Notes under the pieces: model-generated
Told to the model about the DNA's origin: nothing
Seen by the model: the letters and a program-made list of their open reading frames with translations, nothing else
Databases searched by the model: none
DNA from: Treponema sp.
Lineage (GTDB): Bacteria > Spirochaetota > Spirochaetia > Treponematales > Breznakiellaceae
Reading direction: 5' to 3'
NCBI GenBank assembly: GCA_009782555.1
Contig: WRIV01000003.1
Location: 62,001 to 126,000, forward strand
Length of the DNA: 64,000 nucleotides
Part shown: piece by piece, positions 1 to 9,113 of the stretch
Numbering within the stretch: position 1 is the stretch's first letter
Layout of the letters: every line of letters begins with the position of its first letter
Made by a program: the position numbers and the translations under genes

Positions 1-71
1 ATTCCCCGCCAGCCCGAAGGAGAAAGGATCATCCTGTCCAGGGTTTCCGCTAGTCCCGCCGGATTGTTCAT
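1..71 (-). CDS. Phosphoglucomutase/phosphomannomutase-like protein, N-terminal fragment
   Basis: Only the first 23 codons lie in the window; the gene runs off the left edge on the minus strand. The peptide starts at an ATG (69-71) and ends MILSPSGWRG. From memory, this resembles the ILS-SGWR start of spirochaetal alpha-D-phosphohexomutases, which interconvert sugar 1- and 6-phosphates. No Shine-Dalgarno sequence precedes the ATG, but a TATAGT hexamer (minus strand, 79-84) lies exactly 7 nt upstream, suggesting a leaderless mRNA. The gene is divergent from the Mg2+ ATPase gene. The family call rests on about ten residues and is tentative. Confidence 0.5.
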   Translation of the reverse strand, partial: MNNPAGLAETLDRMILSPSGWRG

Positions 72-78
72 GGGTTTT

Positions 79-88
79 ACTATATAAT
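79..88. promoter_or_regulatory. Overlapping divergent -10-like elements
   Basis: On the plus strand a perfect TATAAT lies at 83-88, pointing toward the Mg2+ ATPase gene and implying a leader of about 115 nt. On the minus strand TATAGT (84-79) sits 7 nt before the ATG of the leftmost gene. Neither has a convincing -35 hexamer at 16-18 nt. A second plus-strand candidate is TTGACA at 170-175, but only weak -10 sequence follows it. Confidence 0.35.
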
Positions 89-215
89 AAAACTTATGGT
101 ACTGCTATTGCAGACCATTCTGGATGCCGGCTGGTTATGGGGATCCTCCTTAAGACTTATTATCAGTTCTTGACATTTTTTCCAAATCCTGCAATCAATA
201 AACCGGAGGCTTGCA

Positions 216-344
216 ATGGTTCTCTCATCCCATACCGTGGACGACCCCTATGGCAGTAAAAGCTGTATTGGAGAAAAAGCCAAGCCCCGCCATAGCCCGG
301 GCGGCCCTAAGGACAAAAAGGCGCCTTTTAAACGGAACCCTTAA
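216..344 (+). CDS. Possible 42-codon leader peptide overlapping the start of the Mg2+ ATPase gene
   Basis: The strongest Shine-Dalgarno site here, GGAGG at 205-209, has ideal 6-nt spacing to the ATG at 216, and that ATG is not in the ATPase frame. It opens a 42-codon reading frame ending with TAA at 342-344, which overlaps the first part of the ATPase gene. Known Mg2+ transporter genes (mgtA, mgtCBR) carry regulatory leader peptides. By analogy, translation of this frame could control the ATPase. It could also be chance, with the ATPase read from TTG 211 or ATG 250. No homology was recognised in the peptide. Confidence 0.3.
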   Translation: MVLSSHTVDDPYGSKSCIGEKAKPRHSPGGPKDKKAPFKRNP

Positions 345-2952
345 AGACCCCGAAACCCTGCTTATCCAATACGATAACAGCTGGGACGGCTACGACGATG
401 AAAAAGTCGATGAGATGCGGGATCAGTACGGGATTAACCATATTACCCGTCAAAAAAAGGCTTCCATCCTAAGCAAACTGAGGGACTCCTTTGTAAACCC
501 TTTTACTATTGTATTATTTATTCTTACGGTAATTAATATTTTTACCCAGGATTATCCGGCGGTAATAATCGTCTCCGCCATGGTGTTGATAAGCGGCTTT
601 CTTAGGTTTTTCCAGGAGCTGCGAAGCAGCAGCGCCGCCGAGCATTTAAGCGAGATGGTCGAAACCACCGCTGCCGTTGCCCGGCAGTTCGAAGAAGAAT
701 CCAACGCCGCGGGAAAACAGGAAATACCCCTGGACGAAATTGTTGTGGGGGATCTGGTACACCTGGCAGCGGGGGACATTATTCCGGCGGATATCCGGAT
801 CCTCCAGGCCAAAGACCTTTTTATCAGCCAGGCTTCCCTGACCGGCGAAAGCGAACCGGTGGAAAAGTTTGCCGAAAAACTGGATGCAAAACCTCCCTCT
901 CCCCTGGATTCAAAAAACCTGGCCTTTATGGGAAGTACGGTTATCTCCGGTTCCGCCACCGCCTTGGTTCTTGCCGTGGGGGACGATACGATCCTCGGTT
1001 CCATTGCCCGGGAACTCCAGGTTAAGGCCCCCCCCACCAGTTTTGAAAAGGGAATTACCTCCGTTTCCTGGGTACTGATCCGGTTTATGCTGATCATGGT
1101 TCCAGTGGTATTTCTTATCAACGGGCTGACCAAATCAGCCACCCAGGACCCCTGGCTCAACGCATTTTTGTTTGGCCTTTCCGTTGCTGTCGGCCTTACC
1201 CCGGAAATGCTGCCCATGATCGTTTCCGCCAATCTTGCCAAGGGCGCCGTGTCCATGTCCAAACAGCAGGTTATCGTCAAGGACCTTAATTCAATTCAGA
1301 ATTTCGGAGCCATGGATGTGCTTTGTACCGACAAGACCGGTACGATTACCCAGGACAGGATCATCCTGCAATACCACCTGGATGTATACGGTAATCCGGA
1401 CCTGCGGGTACTCCGCCATGCCTACCTAAACAGCCACTATCAAACGGGACTGAAAAACCTGATGGATATTTCGATTATTGAACGGGCCAAGGAACATCAG
1501 ATTGATGAACTTACTGCGGCATACAAAAAGATCGATGAGATTCCTTTTGATTTCAGCCGCAGACGCATGAGTGTAGTGGTCGAAGACAACAAAGGACAAA
1601 CCCGGCTTATCACCAAGGGCGCCATAGAGGAAATGCTTGCCATATCCGGTTCTGTAGAATACCAGGGTAAAATTGAACCCATAACTTCCAAACTGAAAAA
1701 AGAGATTCTTGCGACCTGCAACAAATACAATGGGGATGGGATGCGGGTTTTGGGGGTTTCCCGGAAATTCGGCCCTTCTCCCGCGGGCACTTTTTCTGTG
1801 GCGGACGAAAAGGACATGGTTCTGATAGGCTACCTCGCCTTTTTGGATCCCCCTAAAGAAAGCGCCTCCGAAGCCATTTCCGCCCTTACCGAATACGGCG
1901 TTAAAACCATTGTTTTAACCGGAGACAACGATTCGGTAACCAAGAGTGTCTGCAAACAGGTGGGCCTAAAGGCAGATAAAATTCTTTTGGGCAAAGATGT
2001 GGAAGCCATGAGCGATGAAAAACTCAGCCGGGCCGTGGAAGATACCACGGTATTTGCCAAACTTTCTCCCCAGCAAAAGGCCCGGGTAGTAACAGCCCTG
2101 CGGGAAAACGGCCATACCGTCGGGTACATGGGAGACGGCATCAACGATGCGGCGGCCATGAAGGCGGCGGATGTGGGCATTTCGGTAGATACGGCGGTGG
2201 ACATTGCCAAAGAATCGGCCAACATTATTCTTTTGGAAAAGGATCTGATGATTCTGGAAAAAGGAGTCGTGGAGGGCAGAAAGATTTATGCCAATATTAT
2301 CAAGTATATCAAAATGACCGCCAGTTCCAATTTTGGCAATATGTTTTCCGTATTGGCCGCTTCCGCCTTTTTGCCCTTTCTGCCCATGATGCCCATTCAG
2401 ATTTTGGTACTGAACCTGATTTACGATATTTCCTGCACCATGATCCCCTGGGACAATGTAGATTTGGATTACCTGAAAAAACCCCGCAAATGGGACGCTT
2501 CTTCGATCACAAAGTTTATGCTGTGGATAGGTCCGACAAGCTCGGTTTTCGATATCACTACCTATCTGCTGCTGTTCTTTATTATCTGCCCCGCCGCCGC
2601 CGGCGGCCCCTGGCAGAGCCTTGCCCCGGACGCCCAGCTTACCTTTATAATGCTTTTCCACGCCGCGTGGTTTATTGAATCCATTTGGACCCAAACCCTG
2701 GTAATCCACATGATACGGACCCCGAAAATTCCTTTTATCCAAAGCCGTGCTTCCTGGCAGACCACTTCCTTAACAACGCTTGGAATTATTGCCGGCACAA
2801 TTATACCCTACACCGTTTTTGGCCGCACCCTGGGCATGACTGCCCCGCCGCATATCTTCTATGCCTATCTTGCGGCGACAGTCCTCTGTTACATGCTGTT
2901 CACAACGGTTTTGAAAAAAACATTTATTATGCGGTATGGGGAGTTATTGTAG
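250..2952 (+). CDS. mgtA: Magnesium-translocating P-type ATPase (MgtA/MgtB type)
   Basis: P3B-type ATPase of the inner membrane that imports Mg2+ at the cost of ATP. From ATG 250 it is 900 residues, the usual family length. Visible elements: cation-ATPase N-domain, actuator motif TGES near residue 200, phosphorylation motif DKTGT with Asp361, hinge GDGINDAA near residue 625, and a C-terminal block of membrane segments. The start is uncertain: TTG 211 adds 13 residues but lies 1 nt from the GGAGG at 205-209, while ATG 250 lacks a Shine-Dalgarno site. The good site serves an overlapping out-of-frame ATG at 216. No mgtC or mgtE neighbour is seen. Regulation by Mg2+ is likely from the family, but no riboswitch was recognised. 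Confidence 0.9.
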   Translation: MAVKAVLEKKPSPAIARAALRTKRRLLNGTLKDPETLLIQYDNSWDGYDDEKVDEMRDQYGINHITRQKKASILSKLRDSFVNPFTIVLFILTVINIFTQDYPAVIIVSAMVLISGFLRFFQELRSSSAAEHLSEMVETTAAVARQFEEESNAAGKQEIPLDEIVVGDLVHLAAGDIIPADIRILQAKDLFISQASLTGESEPVEKFAEKLDAKPPSPLDSKNLAFMGSTVISGSATALVLAVGDDTILGSIARELQVKAPPTSFEKGITSVSWVLIRFMLIMVPVVFLINGLTKSATQDPWLNAFLFGLSVAVGLTPEMLPMIVSANLAKGAVSMSKQQVIVKDLNSIQNFGAMDVLCTDKTGTITQDRIILQYHLDVYGNPDLRVLRHAYLNSHYQTGLKNLMDISIIERAKEHQIDELTAAYKKIDEIPFDFSRRRMSVVVEDNKGQTRLITKGAIEEMLAISGSVEYQGKIEPITSKLKKEILATCNKYNGDGMRVLGVSRKFGPSPAGTFSVADEKDMVLIGYLAFLDPPKESASEAISALTEYGVKTIVLTGDNDSVTKSVCKQVGLKADKILLGKDVEAMSDEKLSRAVEDTTVFAKLSPQQKARVVTALRENGHTVGYMGDGINDAAAMKAADVGISVDTAVDIAKESANIILLEKDLMILEKGVVEGRKIYANIIKYIKMTASSNFGNMFSVLAASAFLPFLPMMPIQILVLNLIYDISCTMIPWDNVDLDYLKKPRKWDASSITKFMLWIGPTSSVFDITTYLLLFFIICPAAAGGPWQSLAPDAQLTFIMLFHAAWFIESIWTQTLVIHMIRTPKIPFIQSRASWQTTSLTTLGIIAGTIIPYTVFGRTLGMTAPPHIFYAYLAATVLCYMLFTTVLKKTFIMRYGELL

Positions 2953-3113
2953 GAGGGGGCCAGCTTTGCTTCCTCTTAAAGGAAACAGTTAAAAAAAATC
3001 CTATAATGAATAGGAAATATTTTTTTCAAAAATTTTTTCTTTTTAATAAACTGTATTCACGGGTGTTTTCCACAGCTTGACTTACAATAAGGTAAAATAA
3101 TATTTCTTCTAAT

Positions 3114-3198
3114 AGATAATTGTCAATACCTAAAAGGTCAATAAAAATTATTTTTATACTAGAAGGGATATATGACCAATTTAAGGCAGGTGCCCGCC
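3114..3198. repeat. Direct repeat, upstream copy (xre promoter and start region)
   Basis: This 85-bp stretch covers the region before the xre gene and its first nine codons. It recurs at 7718-7803 in the same orientation with three substitutions and one 1-bp insertion. Weaker similarity extends about 20 bp further upstream. The two copies bracket the AT-rich glycosyltransferase block. A TATACT hexamer (3155-3160) lies inside the repeat. Confidence 0.85.
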
Positions 3199-3471
3199 TT
3201 GAACATGAAAGAAAAGCGCCGGACTCTTGGTTTTTCACAGGCAAAGCTTGCAGAAAAAGTAAACACTGCCCCAACCTATATCGCCATGATTGAACTGGAG
3301 AAAAAATTTCCTTCGGTAGAAATGCTGGAACGGATTGCCGAGGCTTTGCAGATGGACACAACAGAACTCTTTTCAGCGGAATCGCTTCCCCGCAATTCAA
3401 TTAAGAAACTGCATAAATCTATTTTGATTGAGTTTCAAAAAATAGTGGAAAGAAAACTAAAGGGCCTGTAG
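3172..3471 (+). CDS. Small XRE-family helix-turn-helix regulator
   Basis: A 99-residue protein, most of it a Cro/C1-type DNA-binding domain (about residues 10-70). The typical pattern is visible: RRTLGFSQAKLAEKVN (helices 1-2), TYIAMIELEKKFPS (recognition helix) and a family-typical LERIAEAL segment. The last 30 residues are basic and lack a recognisable sensor domain. An AGAAGG site at 3161-3166 lies 5 nt before the ATG. Its 5' end and upstream region are duplicated at 7718-7803, where only ten codons survive. It could be a regulator of the neighbouring glycan block or a leftover of the element that brought it; its target cannot be read from the sequence. Confidence 0.8.
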   Translation: MTNLRQVPALNMKEKRRTLGFSQAKLAEKVNTAPTYIAMIELEKKFPSVEMLERIAEALQMDTTELFSAESLPRNSIKKLHKSILIEFQKIVERKLKGL

Positions 3472-3542
3472 ATCAAATCAATTACAAACTTATTCTTTGA
3501 TGCAGTTTTCGGCTGTACCGGCGGGAAACCTTTGCCAATAAA

Positions 3543-3555
3543 CCCAATAATTGGT
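3543..3555. repeat. Short repeat shared by both edges of the AT-rich block
   Basis: CCCAATAATTGGT occurs here, just downstream of the intact xre, and again at 7802-7814 directly fused to the truncated second xre start. This arrangement suggests that the second xre copy lost its body by a deletion ending at this sequence. Confidence 0.6.
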
Positions 3556-3559
3556 TTCT

Positions 3560-5494
3560 TTAATACCAGCCTTTTATTTGTTCAAACCCGCTGGAATGCA
3601 ATATGTTACTATCCTGAACATAAAAAATATTTTTGTCTATTTTATAATAACGTAATTTTTCTGTCATTGAATATTTAAAATGCTCATTTGTTAAAACAAT
3701 ATGAATTGTGTCATTTTTAGTTTCTTTTATATCCATTATAAAGTGTGTTAAATTTTTGGTATATCTATATCCTCTGTGAATGCCGCCAAGCAAAAAAGTA
3801 CCATTATTGATCAATGCGATGCCAAGGCAGACAAAAAACAGCCATTTTTTTAATGTGTTGCCATAATCAGATGATATCAAAATGAACCCAAACAGGTACC
3901 AAAAAAAAGGAATATATCTTGCATGCCAGTTTTCAGGCGATATTACAGATATGAACAATAAAAGGCTTATTGGAAATAATATTTTTTTATAATTAACTGT
4001 ATTTTTATTTTTTATTGTATTTAATAAAATCAAGATTATAAAAATAGAAAATTCGGCAAACAACATTCCAAATCCTCCAATTCTAAGATCATAGACATCA
4101 TGGCGCTGCAGCCTAATTATTTTTAAAGGGTTAAAAGGCATGTTTTTTAGATCGAAATTTAAAAAAAATAAAGAAAAAAACCTTTGAACAGGGTGCATTA
4201 AGCTAAATCCTTCAAATGTACTTTTATCTGCCATTAATACAGGAATAATGTTCATCGATTCCCTGCCAAAAAGCGGGTAAAAGGGATGGCCAAAATATCT
4301 TATATTGATGATATATGGGTTATAACCTGTAAATACTATCCCAATTAAAAGAATAATAAAACCGGCAATTATTAATAAAAACATTTGTCTGAACTTATTT
4401 GCGGCGAAATGTTTAATAATGTAACCAATTAATATGACGCCGCAAATAAAACCTGTAAATTTTATATTTATTGAAAACACAGAAACTGCAATAATGATAA
4501 ATAAATCTTTTTTACCATTATTTTGTTCATAATCCATGCAGGCAAAAATTAAAATAATGATTATCATTCCCAGCAAACCATCAACGTAATTAGTAAAGAT
4601 CTGTGACAGCACAACAGGGTTAGCTGCAAAGATAATGCTGATTATCAGCGCCAAAAGTTTATTTTTTTGAAATTTGCTTGAATACCTAAAAGCATATAAA
4701 AAAACTATTACAAGAAATATAATATTATATGATTTGCCCAATTCGATATTGTTAAAAGCAGATAAAAAAATTGATGTAAAAATTTCCGTAAATTTTGGAT
4801 AATGATTATTCCAAATAAATACACTTTCTTCGGGCAGATTTGCATAAAAGGGATTCCATCCGCTGTTTATTTGAATCGCCGCAGTTTGATGATATGCTTG
4901 TCCGTCATAAGAATAATCAAAAATAAAAGAGCTGATAACCAGGGATGCAATTACTATAGAGTAACATACAATAAGTTGAATAGCAATTTTTTTTATTTTT
5001 TTATGGCATGCGAGAGATAAAGTAATCATATGAAAAAGTATTGCCAATATAATTATAACTATATCAAATCCAATAATATGTATTGCTAAAAAAAGATTTT
5101 TTACTATATATAAATAAAATATAAATAGTATCAGCATAAATGGCTGTTCAACAAATATGTCTTTTATAGTAATCCCGCATAACTGTTTGTTTTGCAAGAA
5201 ATTAAAAAAACGTTCGGCAGATAATGTTATTTGTTTAATAAATACAATTATAGGCATAAAAGCAATACATACAAAAACTCCGTATACCGAAGCTAATTTT
5301 ATGTCTCCATGTGCTTGGCCAGAATTGTCAAGGGGTTTTCCTTTTACAAGTTCTTCTACAAGATATATTACCAAATTTCGTACTGCGGCAAATTGGAGCA
5401 AAGCACACATAATCATGCCGATTAATAAAATGCTGATAATAATTTTTTGAGTATTGCTAATTTTTATGTTATTCAAGTAGCGCCTTTTTTGCAT
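3560..5494 (-). CDS. Polytopic membrane glycosyltransferase, GT-C (GT39/ArnT-like) fold
   Basis: A 644-residue integral membrane protein with about twelve hydrophobic segments. An acidic loop, DYSYDGQAYHQ (about residues 193-203), fits the D-x3-D loop used by GT-C enzymes that transfer a sugar from a polyprenyl-phosphate donor on the outer face of the inner membrane. A second loop EESVFIWNNHYPKF follows. Its ATG lies inside the end of the methyltransferase gene (22-nt overlap), so the genes are translationally coupled. With the GtrB- and GtrA-like proteins upstream it completes a Gtr-type set in which this enzyme would be the acceptor-specific transferase. The acceptor is unknown. The gene is strikingly AT-rich compared with the flanks. 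Confidence 0.65.
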   Translation of the reverse strand: MQKRRYLNNIKISNTQKIIISILLIGMIMCALLQFAAVRNLVIYLVEELVKGKPLDNSGQAHGDIKLASVYGVFVCIAFMPIIVFIKQITLSAERFFNFLQNKQLCGITIKDIFVEQPFMLILFIFYLYIVKNLFLAIHIIGFDIVIIILAILFHMITLSLACHKKIKKIAIQLIVCYSIVIASLVISSFIFDYSYDGQAYHQTAAIQINSGWNPFYANLPEESVFIWNNHYPKFTEIFTSIFLSAFNNIELGKSYNIIFLVIVFLYAFRYSSKFQKNKLLALIISIIFAANPVVLSQIFTNYVDGLLGMIIIILIFACMDYEQNNGKKDLFIIIAVSVFSINIKFTGFICGVILIGYIIKHFAANKFRQMFLLIIAGFIILLIGIVFTGYNPYIINIRYFGHPFYPLFGRESMNIIPVLMADKSTFEGFSLMHPVQRFFSLFFLNFDLKNMPFNPLKIIRLQRHDVYDLRIGGFGMLFAEFSIFIILILLNTIKNKNTVNYKKILFPISLLLFISVISPENWHARYIPFFWYLFGFILISSDYGNTLKKWLFFVCLGIALINNGTFLLGGIHRGYRYTKNLTHFIMDIKETKNDTIHIVLTNEHFKYSMTEKLRYYKIDKNIFYVQDSNILHSSGFEQIKGWY

Positions 5495-6207
5495 ATCATT
5501 AAAAGTGATAAGCCAGGAAGATAGATATGAAATCTCGATAAAAAATGACAGATACTAAAATCGATATTTAGTATTACATAAATTATTCGCGTTATAATGT
5601 GGTTTTCGTTAAAATTCCAGTATCCAATGCCGGAATTTCGCTCCTTTTTTCTTTTTATTGAAAGAATACTTAATAATCGAATAAAAAACAGAGAAAAGTA
5701 AAAATAAAAACAACTTTCTATGTGGCAATCACAAGAAAGAGCTATAGTACATAATCTTTTTCTGGTATATCTACGCTGATGTTTCAAGAAAACATCATGT
5801 TCGGAAAATAAAAATTGAAACGATGGAACTGTTATAAAAGCAACTCCATCGTCTGGTATTTTTTCAAGGGTTTTTTTTAAAAAAACGCTGTCATCATTGA
5901 TATGTTCAAGTACATCCATAAGTAAGACAACACTACCGGTAGTGTTTAATTTTGGAAACCCATCAATATTATTATAACACTTAATATTATTAATAATTTC
6001 AAAAAATTTCTTATAATTGGAATCAACGGCATAACATTGTGCATGAAAGCGATGATAATATTTTTCTAAGAAAAAACGATCTCCAGCACCAATGTCGGCA
6101 ATAGCACGAATACTATATTGTTTGATAATATTAAAAATACATTTTGCTCTTGATAATTCCCACGGGTGGCGGTTAGGATTTACTTTATTTTTTTCAATTA
6201 AATCCAT
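5473..6207 (-). CDS. Class I SAM-dependent methyltransferase
   Basis: The 244-residue protein shows motif I as ADIGAGDRFF (about residues 37-46) and the post-motif LLMDVLEHI (about 95-103), the signature of Rossmann-fold methyltransferases of the UbiE/Methyltransf_11 type. The C-terminal third contains a hydrophobic stretch (YFYFSLFFIRLLSIL) and a second near the end, suggesting membrane association. It overlaps gtrA by 14 nt and the GT-C gene by 22 nt, so all belong to one operon. In this setting it may methylate a sugar or lipid-linked intermediate; that is inference. Confidence 0.7.
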   Translation of the reverse strand: MDLIEKNKVNPNRHPWELSRAKCIFNIIKQYSIRAIADIGAGDRFFLEKYYHRFHAQCYAVDSNYKKFFEIINNIKCYNNIDGFPKLNTTGSVVLLMDVLEHINDDSVFLKKTLEKIPDDGVAFITVPSFQFLFSEHDVFLKHQRRYTRKRLCTIALSCDCHIESCFYFYFSLFFIRLLSILSIKRKKERNSGIGYWNFNENHIITRIIYVILNIDFSICHFLSRFHIYLPGLSLLMICKKGAT

Positions 6208-6625
6208 AATTTTCTTCTTTTATTTTAAATATGACCAATCGTTGTCCTAAGTAATTTATTCCAGTAAATAAAAACATTCCTGTAAACATTGCTGAATTTT
6301 CAAGAATTTTTGTAGGACAATTATTTAATAAAAATTTTAATGCGGGCTTTGCAATTCCATAAGCAATAATATATGAAAGAGCAATATTTACAATAAAAGT
6401 TACAACCATAAAAGCAGACCAGTGTTTTATGCCGAAAGTGAAATATTTATTAAGAAAGAAACTTAAAATTCCTGTAAAAAAATAATTACAGGCAGAAGAA
6501 ATCCAGTAATTTAAATTAGCAACATTATAAAGGGAAAACATAATCGCCGAACCTACGATAGTGTTAATAATCCCGACAAGGAGGTACTTTAATAACTTTT
6601 GATCAAAAAAAGCTGCTATTTTCAT
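6194..6625 (-). CDS. GtrA-family membrane protein (putative lipid-linked sugar flippase)
   Basis: A 143-residue protein with four hydrophobic segments and the typical GtrA opening LLKYLLVGIINTIVGSAIMF. GtrA-type proteins are thought to move undecaprenyl-phosphate-sugar across the inner membrane. Length matches the family (about 120-150). Its ATG overlaps the stop of the GtrB-like gene (ATGA, 6622-6625), indicating coupled translation. In phage serotype-conversion cassettes the order gtrA-gtrB-gtrC is typical; here the order is B, A, methyltransferase, GT-C. Confidence 0.8.
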   Translation of the reverse strand: MKIAAFFDQKLLKYLLVGIINTIVGSAIMFSLYNVANLNYWISSACNYFFTGILSFFLNKYFTFGIKHWSAFMVVTFIVNIALSYIIAYGIAKPALKFLLNNCPTKILENSAMFTGMFLFTGINYLGQRLVIFKIKEENYGFN

Positions 6626-7554
6626 TTTGCTTCCCGAATAATAAAATGAGGACGCTGTTTTACCTCAGTGTATATCTTGGCAAGATATTGCCCCAAAATG
6701 CCCGCGGTGAAAAGTTGAATCCCAGAACAAAATAGAATAATGCAAACTGTTGATGCCCATCCGCTTACCTGGTCTCCCCACAGTAATTTTCTGATTATAA
6801 TAATAAAAACAGAAAAAATAGCCAGAAAAAAAAGTATAATTCCGGTAATGGAAGCAATTGCCAGAGGTTTCGATGAAAAGGCAATTATGCCGTCAAGTGA
6901 ATACAGGAATAGTTTCCAAAATGACCATTTTGTTTTGCCTGCGACACGTTCAATGTTCTTATATTCAAACCATTTTGTTTTAAAGCCGATCCATGGAAAA
7001 ACAGCTTTTGAAAATCTATTTCGTTCATGTAATGCAAGAAACGCTTCAAGATATTTTCTGTTCATCAGACGAAAATCACGTATGCCGTCAACAACATCCA
7101 AGCTGGTGATTTTTTTCATAAGCTTATAGAAAAGCTTGGCAAAAAGAGAACGAACCAAAGGTTCACCTATACGGCTTATCCGCCTGGCTCCAGCACAGTC
7201 ATATTCACCAGAAATAACAGCTTCGAGCATTTGCGGAATTAAAGACGGCGGGTCTTGTCCATCTACATCCATGATCACAACATATTCTCCCTGCGCCGCC
7301 TGTAATCCTGCAAGTATTGCCGCTTCCTTGCCAAAATTACGCGAAAATGAAATGTAGTGTATTTTGCTGTTTTGATCTGCAAGATGCCGCAAAATATTTA
7401 AAGTATTATCTTTTGAACCGTCATCAATAAAAATGAATTCAAATTGTTTATTTGTTAATGAACAAATTTTGTCAGCTTCTATGAAAAATAATGGGATGGC
7501 CGCTTCTTCATTATAACACGGTACGACAAGGGATAAGAAAAAACTATTATCCAT
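6622..7554 (-). CDS. Polyprenyl-phosphate glycosyltransferase, GT2 family (GtrB/DPM1-like)
   Basis: Transfers a sugar from a nucleotide donor to a polyprenyl phosphate at the cytoplasmic face of the inner membrane. Visible motifs: SLVVPCYNEEAAIP at the N terminus, FIDDGSKDNTL, and the catalytic MDVDGQDPP. Two hydrophobic segments near the C terminus match the membrane anchor of GtrB-type enzymes. The ATG at 7554 was chosen because it directly precedes the conserved GT2 start; the frame is open to a TTG at 7593 that adds only unconserved residues. It is the first gene of the AT-rich operon. The sugar cannot be predicted. Confidence 0.8.
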   Translation of the reverse strand: MDNSFFLSLVVPCYNEEAAIPLFFIEADKICSLTNKQFEFIFIDDGSKDNTLNILRHLADQNSKIHYISFSRNFGKEAAILAGLQAAQGEYVVIMDVDGQDPPSLIPQMLEAVISGEYDCAGARRISRIGEPLVRSLFAKLFYKLMKKITSLDVVDGIRDFRLMNRKYLEAFLALHERNRFSKAVFPWIGFKTKWFEYKNIERVAGKTKWSFWKLFLYSLDGIIAFSSKPLAIASITGIILFFLAIFSVFIIIIRKLLWGDQVSGWASTVCIILFCSGIQLFTAGILGQYLAKIYTEVKQRPHFIIREAK

Positions 7555-7717
7555 GATAAAATGCCTTTTTCGAAAAAGACCAGAGGCGGCCAAAAAAAAT
7601 ATTAGTCCCCGAGTTCAAGGACGAAGTGCAATAAAAAGGGAAGGGTTTAGTCGCCATTTTTACCCCAGAAATTTATATATAAACTAATAGGCCAAAAAAT
7701 ATTATAACTTCCTCAAA

Positions 7718-7803
7718 AGATAATTGTCAATATCTAAAAAGTCAATAAAAATTATTTTTATACTGGAAGGGATATAATGACCAATTTAAGGCAGGTGCCC
7801 GCC
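7718..7803. repeat. Direct repeat, downstream copy (xre promoter and start region)
   Basis: Second copy of the 3114-3198 repeat, same orientation, about 95 percent identical by eye. It carries the same TATACT hexamer (7759-7764) and the same AAGG ribosome-binding region. It ends where the xre reading frame is cut off. Confidence 0.85.
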
Positions 7804-7809
7804 CAATAA
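7777..7809 (+). pseudogene. Vestigial xre start (10 codons)
   Basis: ATG 7777 opens a frame whose first nine codons are identical to those of the intact XRE gene at 3172, and then meets a glutamine codon and TAA. The rest of the gene is missing and the sequence continues with the CCCAATAATTGGT found downstream of the intact gene. It is the remnant of a second xre copy. Confidence 0.75.
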
Positions 7810-7829
7810 TTGGTAAATTAAGATTTGCC

Positions 7830-9113
7830 TTACACCCGCCGCAGTATCTCCAGGGGTTTAAGTTTTCCCGCCCGGCGGGCCGGCAGGGCTGAAGCAAGAC
7901 AGGAACAGAGCAGGGTAAAAAGCCCGATAAAAAGGATCATCTTCCAGTCGATGATAATTGGTATGGCCTGGAGATAATAATCGGGATCAAGGATTTTTAC
8001 CTCGCCCCCCCAGGGACTGGAGATGAACGAAAGGATTTTTTCCAGGCCCCGGATAATAGGATTGATCCCCCTGCCGATTAGAAGTCCCAGGCTTATTCCT
8101 CCGATGGATCCCGCAAGGCCGGTCAGAAAGGCGCCCCAGAGGAAAATGCTTTGTATGGAAAAAAGGCCTGAGCCGCCGGTTTTTAGGACCGCAATATCCC
8201 GCTGCCGTTCTATGACCAGCATGGAGGTGGCGGAAGAAACATTTACCGCCGCCACCAGCACCAAAAGGGCCATAATAAAAAGCAGCATCTGCCGGGTAGA
8301 TTCAAAGGACCGGTAAAGAGATTGCTGCAATTCCTTCCAGGTAAATACTCCGTAGCCGGGCCCCGCAGAGAACATTGCCTGTTCCGCCGCCGCCTCCACC
8401 GCCGTATAGGGATCGTTTATCTTGACTATTAGAAAGGACCGGTACAGTTCCGGAGAAAGAAGAACAAGGCCTGCCTCATAATTCATAATGCACCATAGGG
8501 CATCCAGTTCACGGTAGCCGGAAGAGATAATTCCCTTAACGGTAAAAATCGTTACCCGGGGAAGACTGCGGCCTTCTTCGTTTACCCGGATCGTCATAAG
8601 CCGGACCGTTGATCCCGGCTCGGCTCCCAGAGTTTCCGCCAGTCCCCGGCCCAGGAGCAGTTCGGTTTCCGATTCCAGTTCTGCGCTGCCCGCGGTTACT
8701 TCAAGAAATTCAGCGCTTCCCGGATCATTCCAGAAACCGCTTTCCACCGCCCGGATGGTAGCCCCCACCCGGCCTTCCTTTCCCAGAATAATCCCCAAGC
8801 CCTGCCTTTCCCGCCAGGTTCCCCGGACCCCGGGCAGGCGGCTAATTTCTTGCTGCAGATCACCGGGAAAATCAGCGGAGCTGAAATAATCGAACACTTG
8901 AAGATGGCCCGTACCCAGTTCCAGATAACGGCCAGTAATGCCCCGGATCATCCCGTCTGCCACGATAAGGGTAACAATGATCGGCACCAGGCTTAGGGCA
9001 ATGCCCGCCGCGGCTCCCCTAAGGTAGCGGCCTCCTTCTTTTGCCCTGCCCCAAAGATAACGGAGAGCGACAAAAGAAGAGGAACTAAAATACGGGCAGA
9101 TGGCTTTTTTCAT
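7830..9113 (-). CDS. ABC transporter permease, LolC/LolE (MacB/FtsX-like) family
   Basis: A 427-residue inner-membrane protein with the arrangement of LolC/E permeases: one N-terminal membrane segment (about residues 35-55), a large periplasmic domain (about 60-270), then three membrane segments ending in the FtsX domain. An extracytoplasmic stretch has the motif GTGHLQVF, common in this family. These permeases release outer-membrane lipoproteins from the inner membrane to LolA. The LolD-type ATPase is not adjacent, but lolA (47239) and lnt (31001) occur in the same window. The assignment to lipoprotein export rather than another FtsX-type exporter is likely but not certain. Confidence 0.75.
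   Translation of the reverse strand: MKKAICPYFSSSSFVALRYLWGRAKEGGRYLRGAAAGIALSLVPIIVTLIVADGMIRGITGRYLELGTGHLQVFDYFSSADFPGDLQQEISRLPGVRGTWRERQGLGIILGKEGRVGATIRAVESGFWNDPGSAEFLEVTAGSAELESETELLLGRGLAETLGAEPGSTVRLMTIRVNEEGRSLPRVTIFTVKGIISSGYRELDALWCIMNYEAGLVLLSPELYRSFLIVKINDPYTAVEAAAEQAMFSAGPGYGVFTWKELQQSLYRSFESTRQMLLFIMALLVLVAAVNVSSATSMLVIERQRDIAVLKTGGSGLFSIQSIFLWGAFLTGLAGSIGGISLGLLIGRGINPIIRGLEKILSFISSPWGGEVKILDPDYYLQAIPIIIDWKMILFIGLFTLLCSCLASALPARRAGKLKPLEILRRV

Noticed and set aside
1-87. Plus-strand C-terminal end of an upstream gene (frame 1 open to TAA 85-87)
   Set aside because: The same bases read on the minus strand give ILSPSGWRG behind an ATG, a better match to a known protein start; the plus frame has no recognisable content.
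552-2742. Long minus-strand frames opposite the Mg2+ ATPase gene
   Set aside because: They lie wholly within a strongly conserved gene and show no family motif or plausible composition.
3543-3555. CCCAATAATTGGT as an attachment site of a phage or integrative element
   Set aside because: No integrase, excisionase or tRNA gene is present, and the left copy lies inside the region duplicated with xre. A deletion or recombination joint explains it better.
3560-7593. Prophage remnant
   Set aside because: Gtr-type genes occur in phages, but no structural, replication or integrase gene is present; the block holds only glycan-modification functions.
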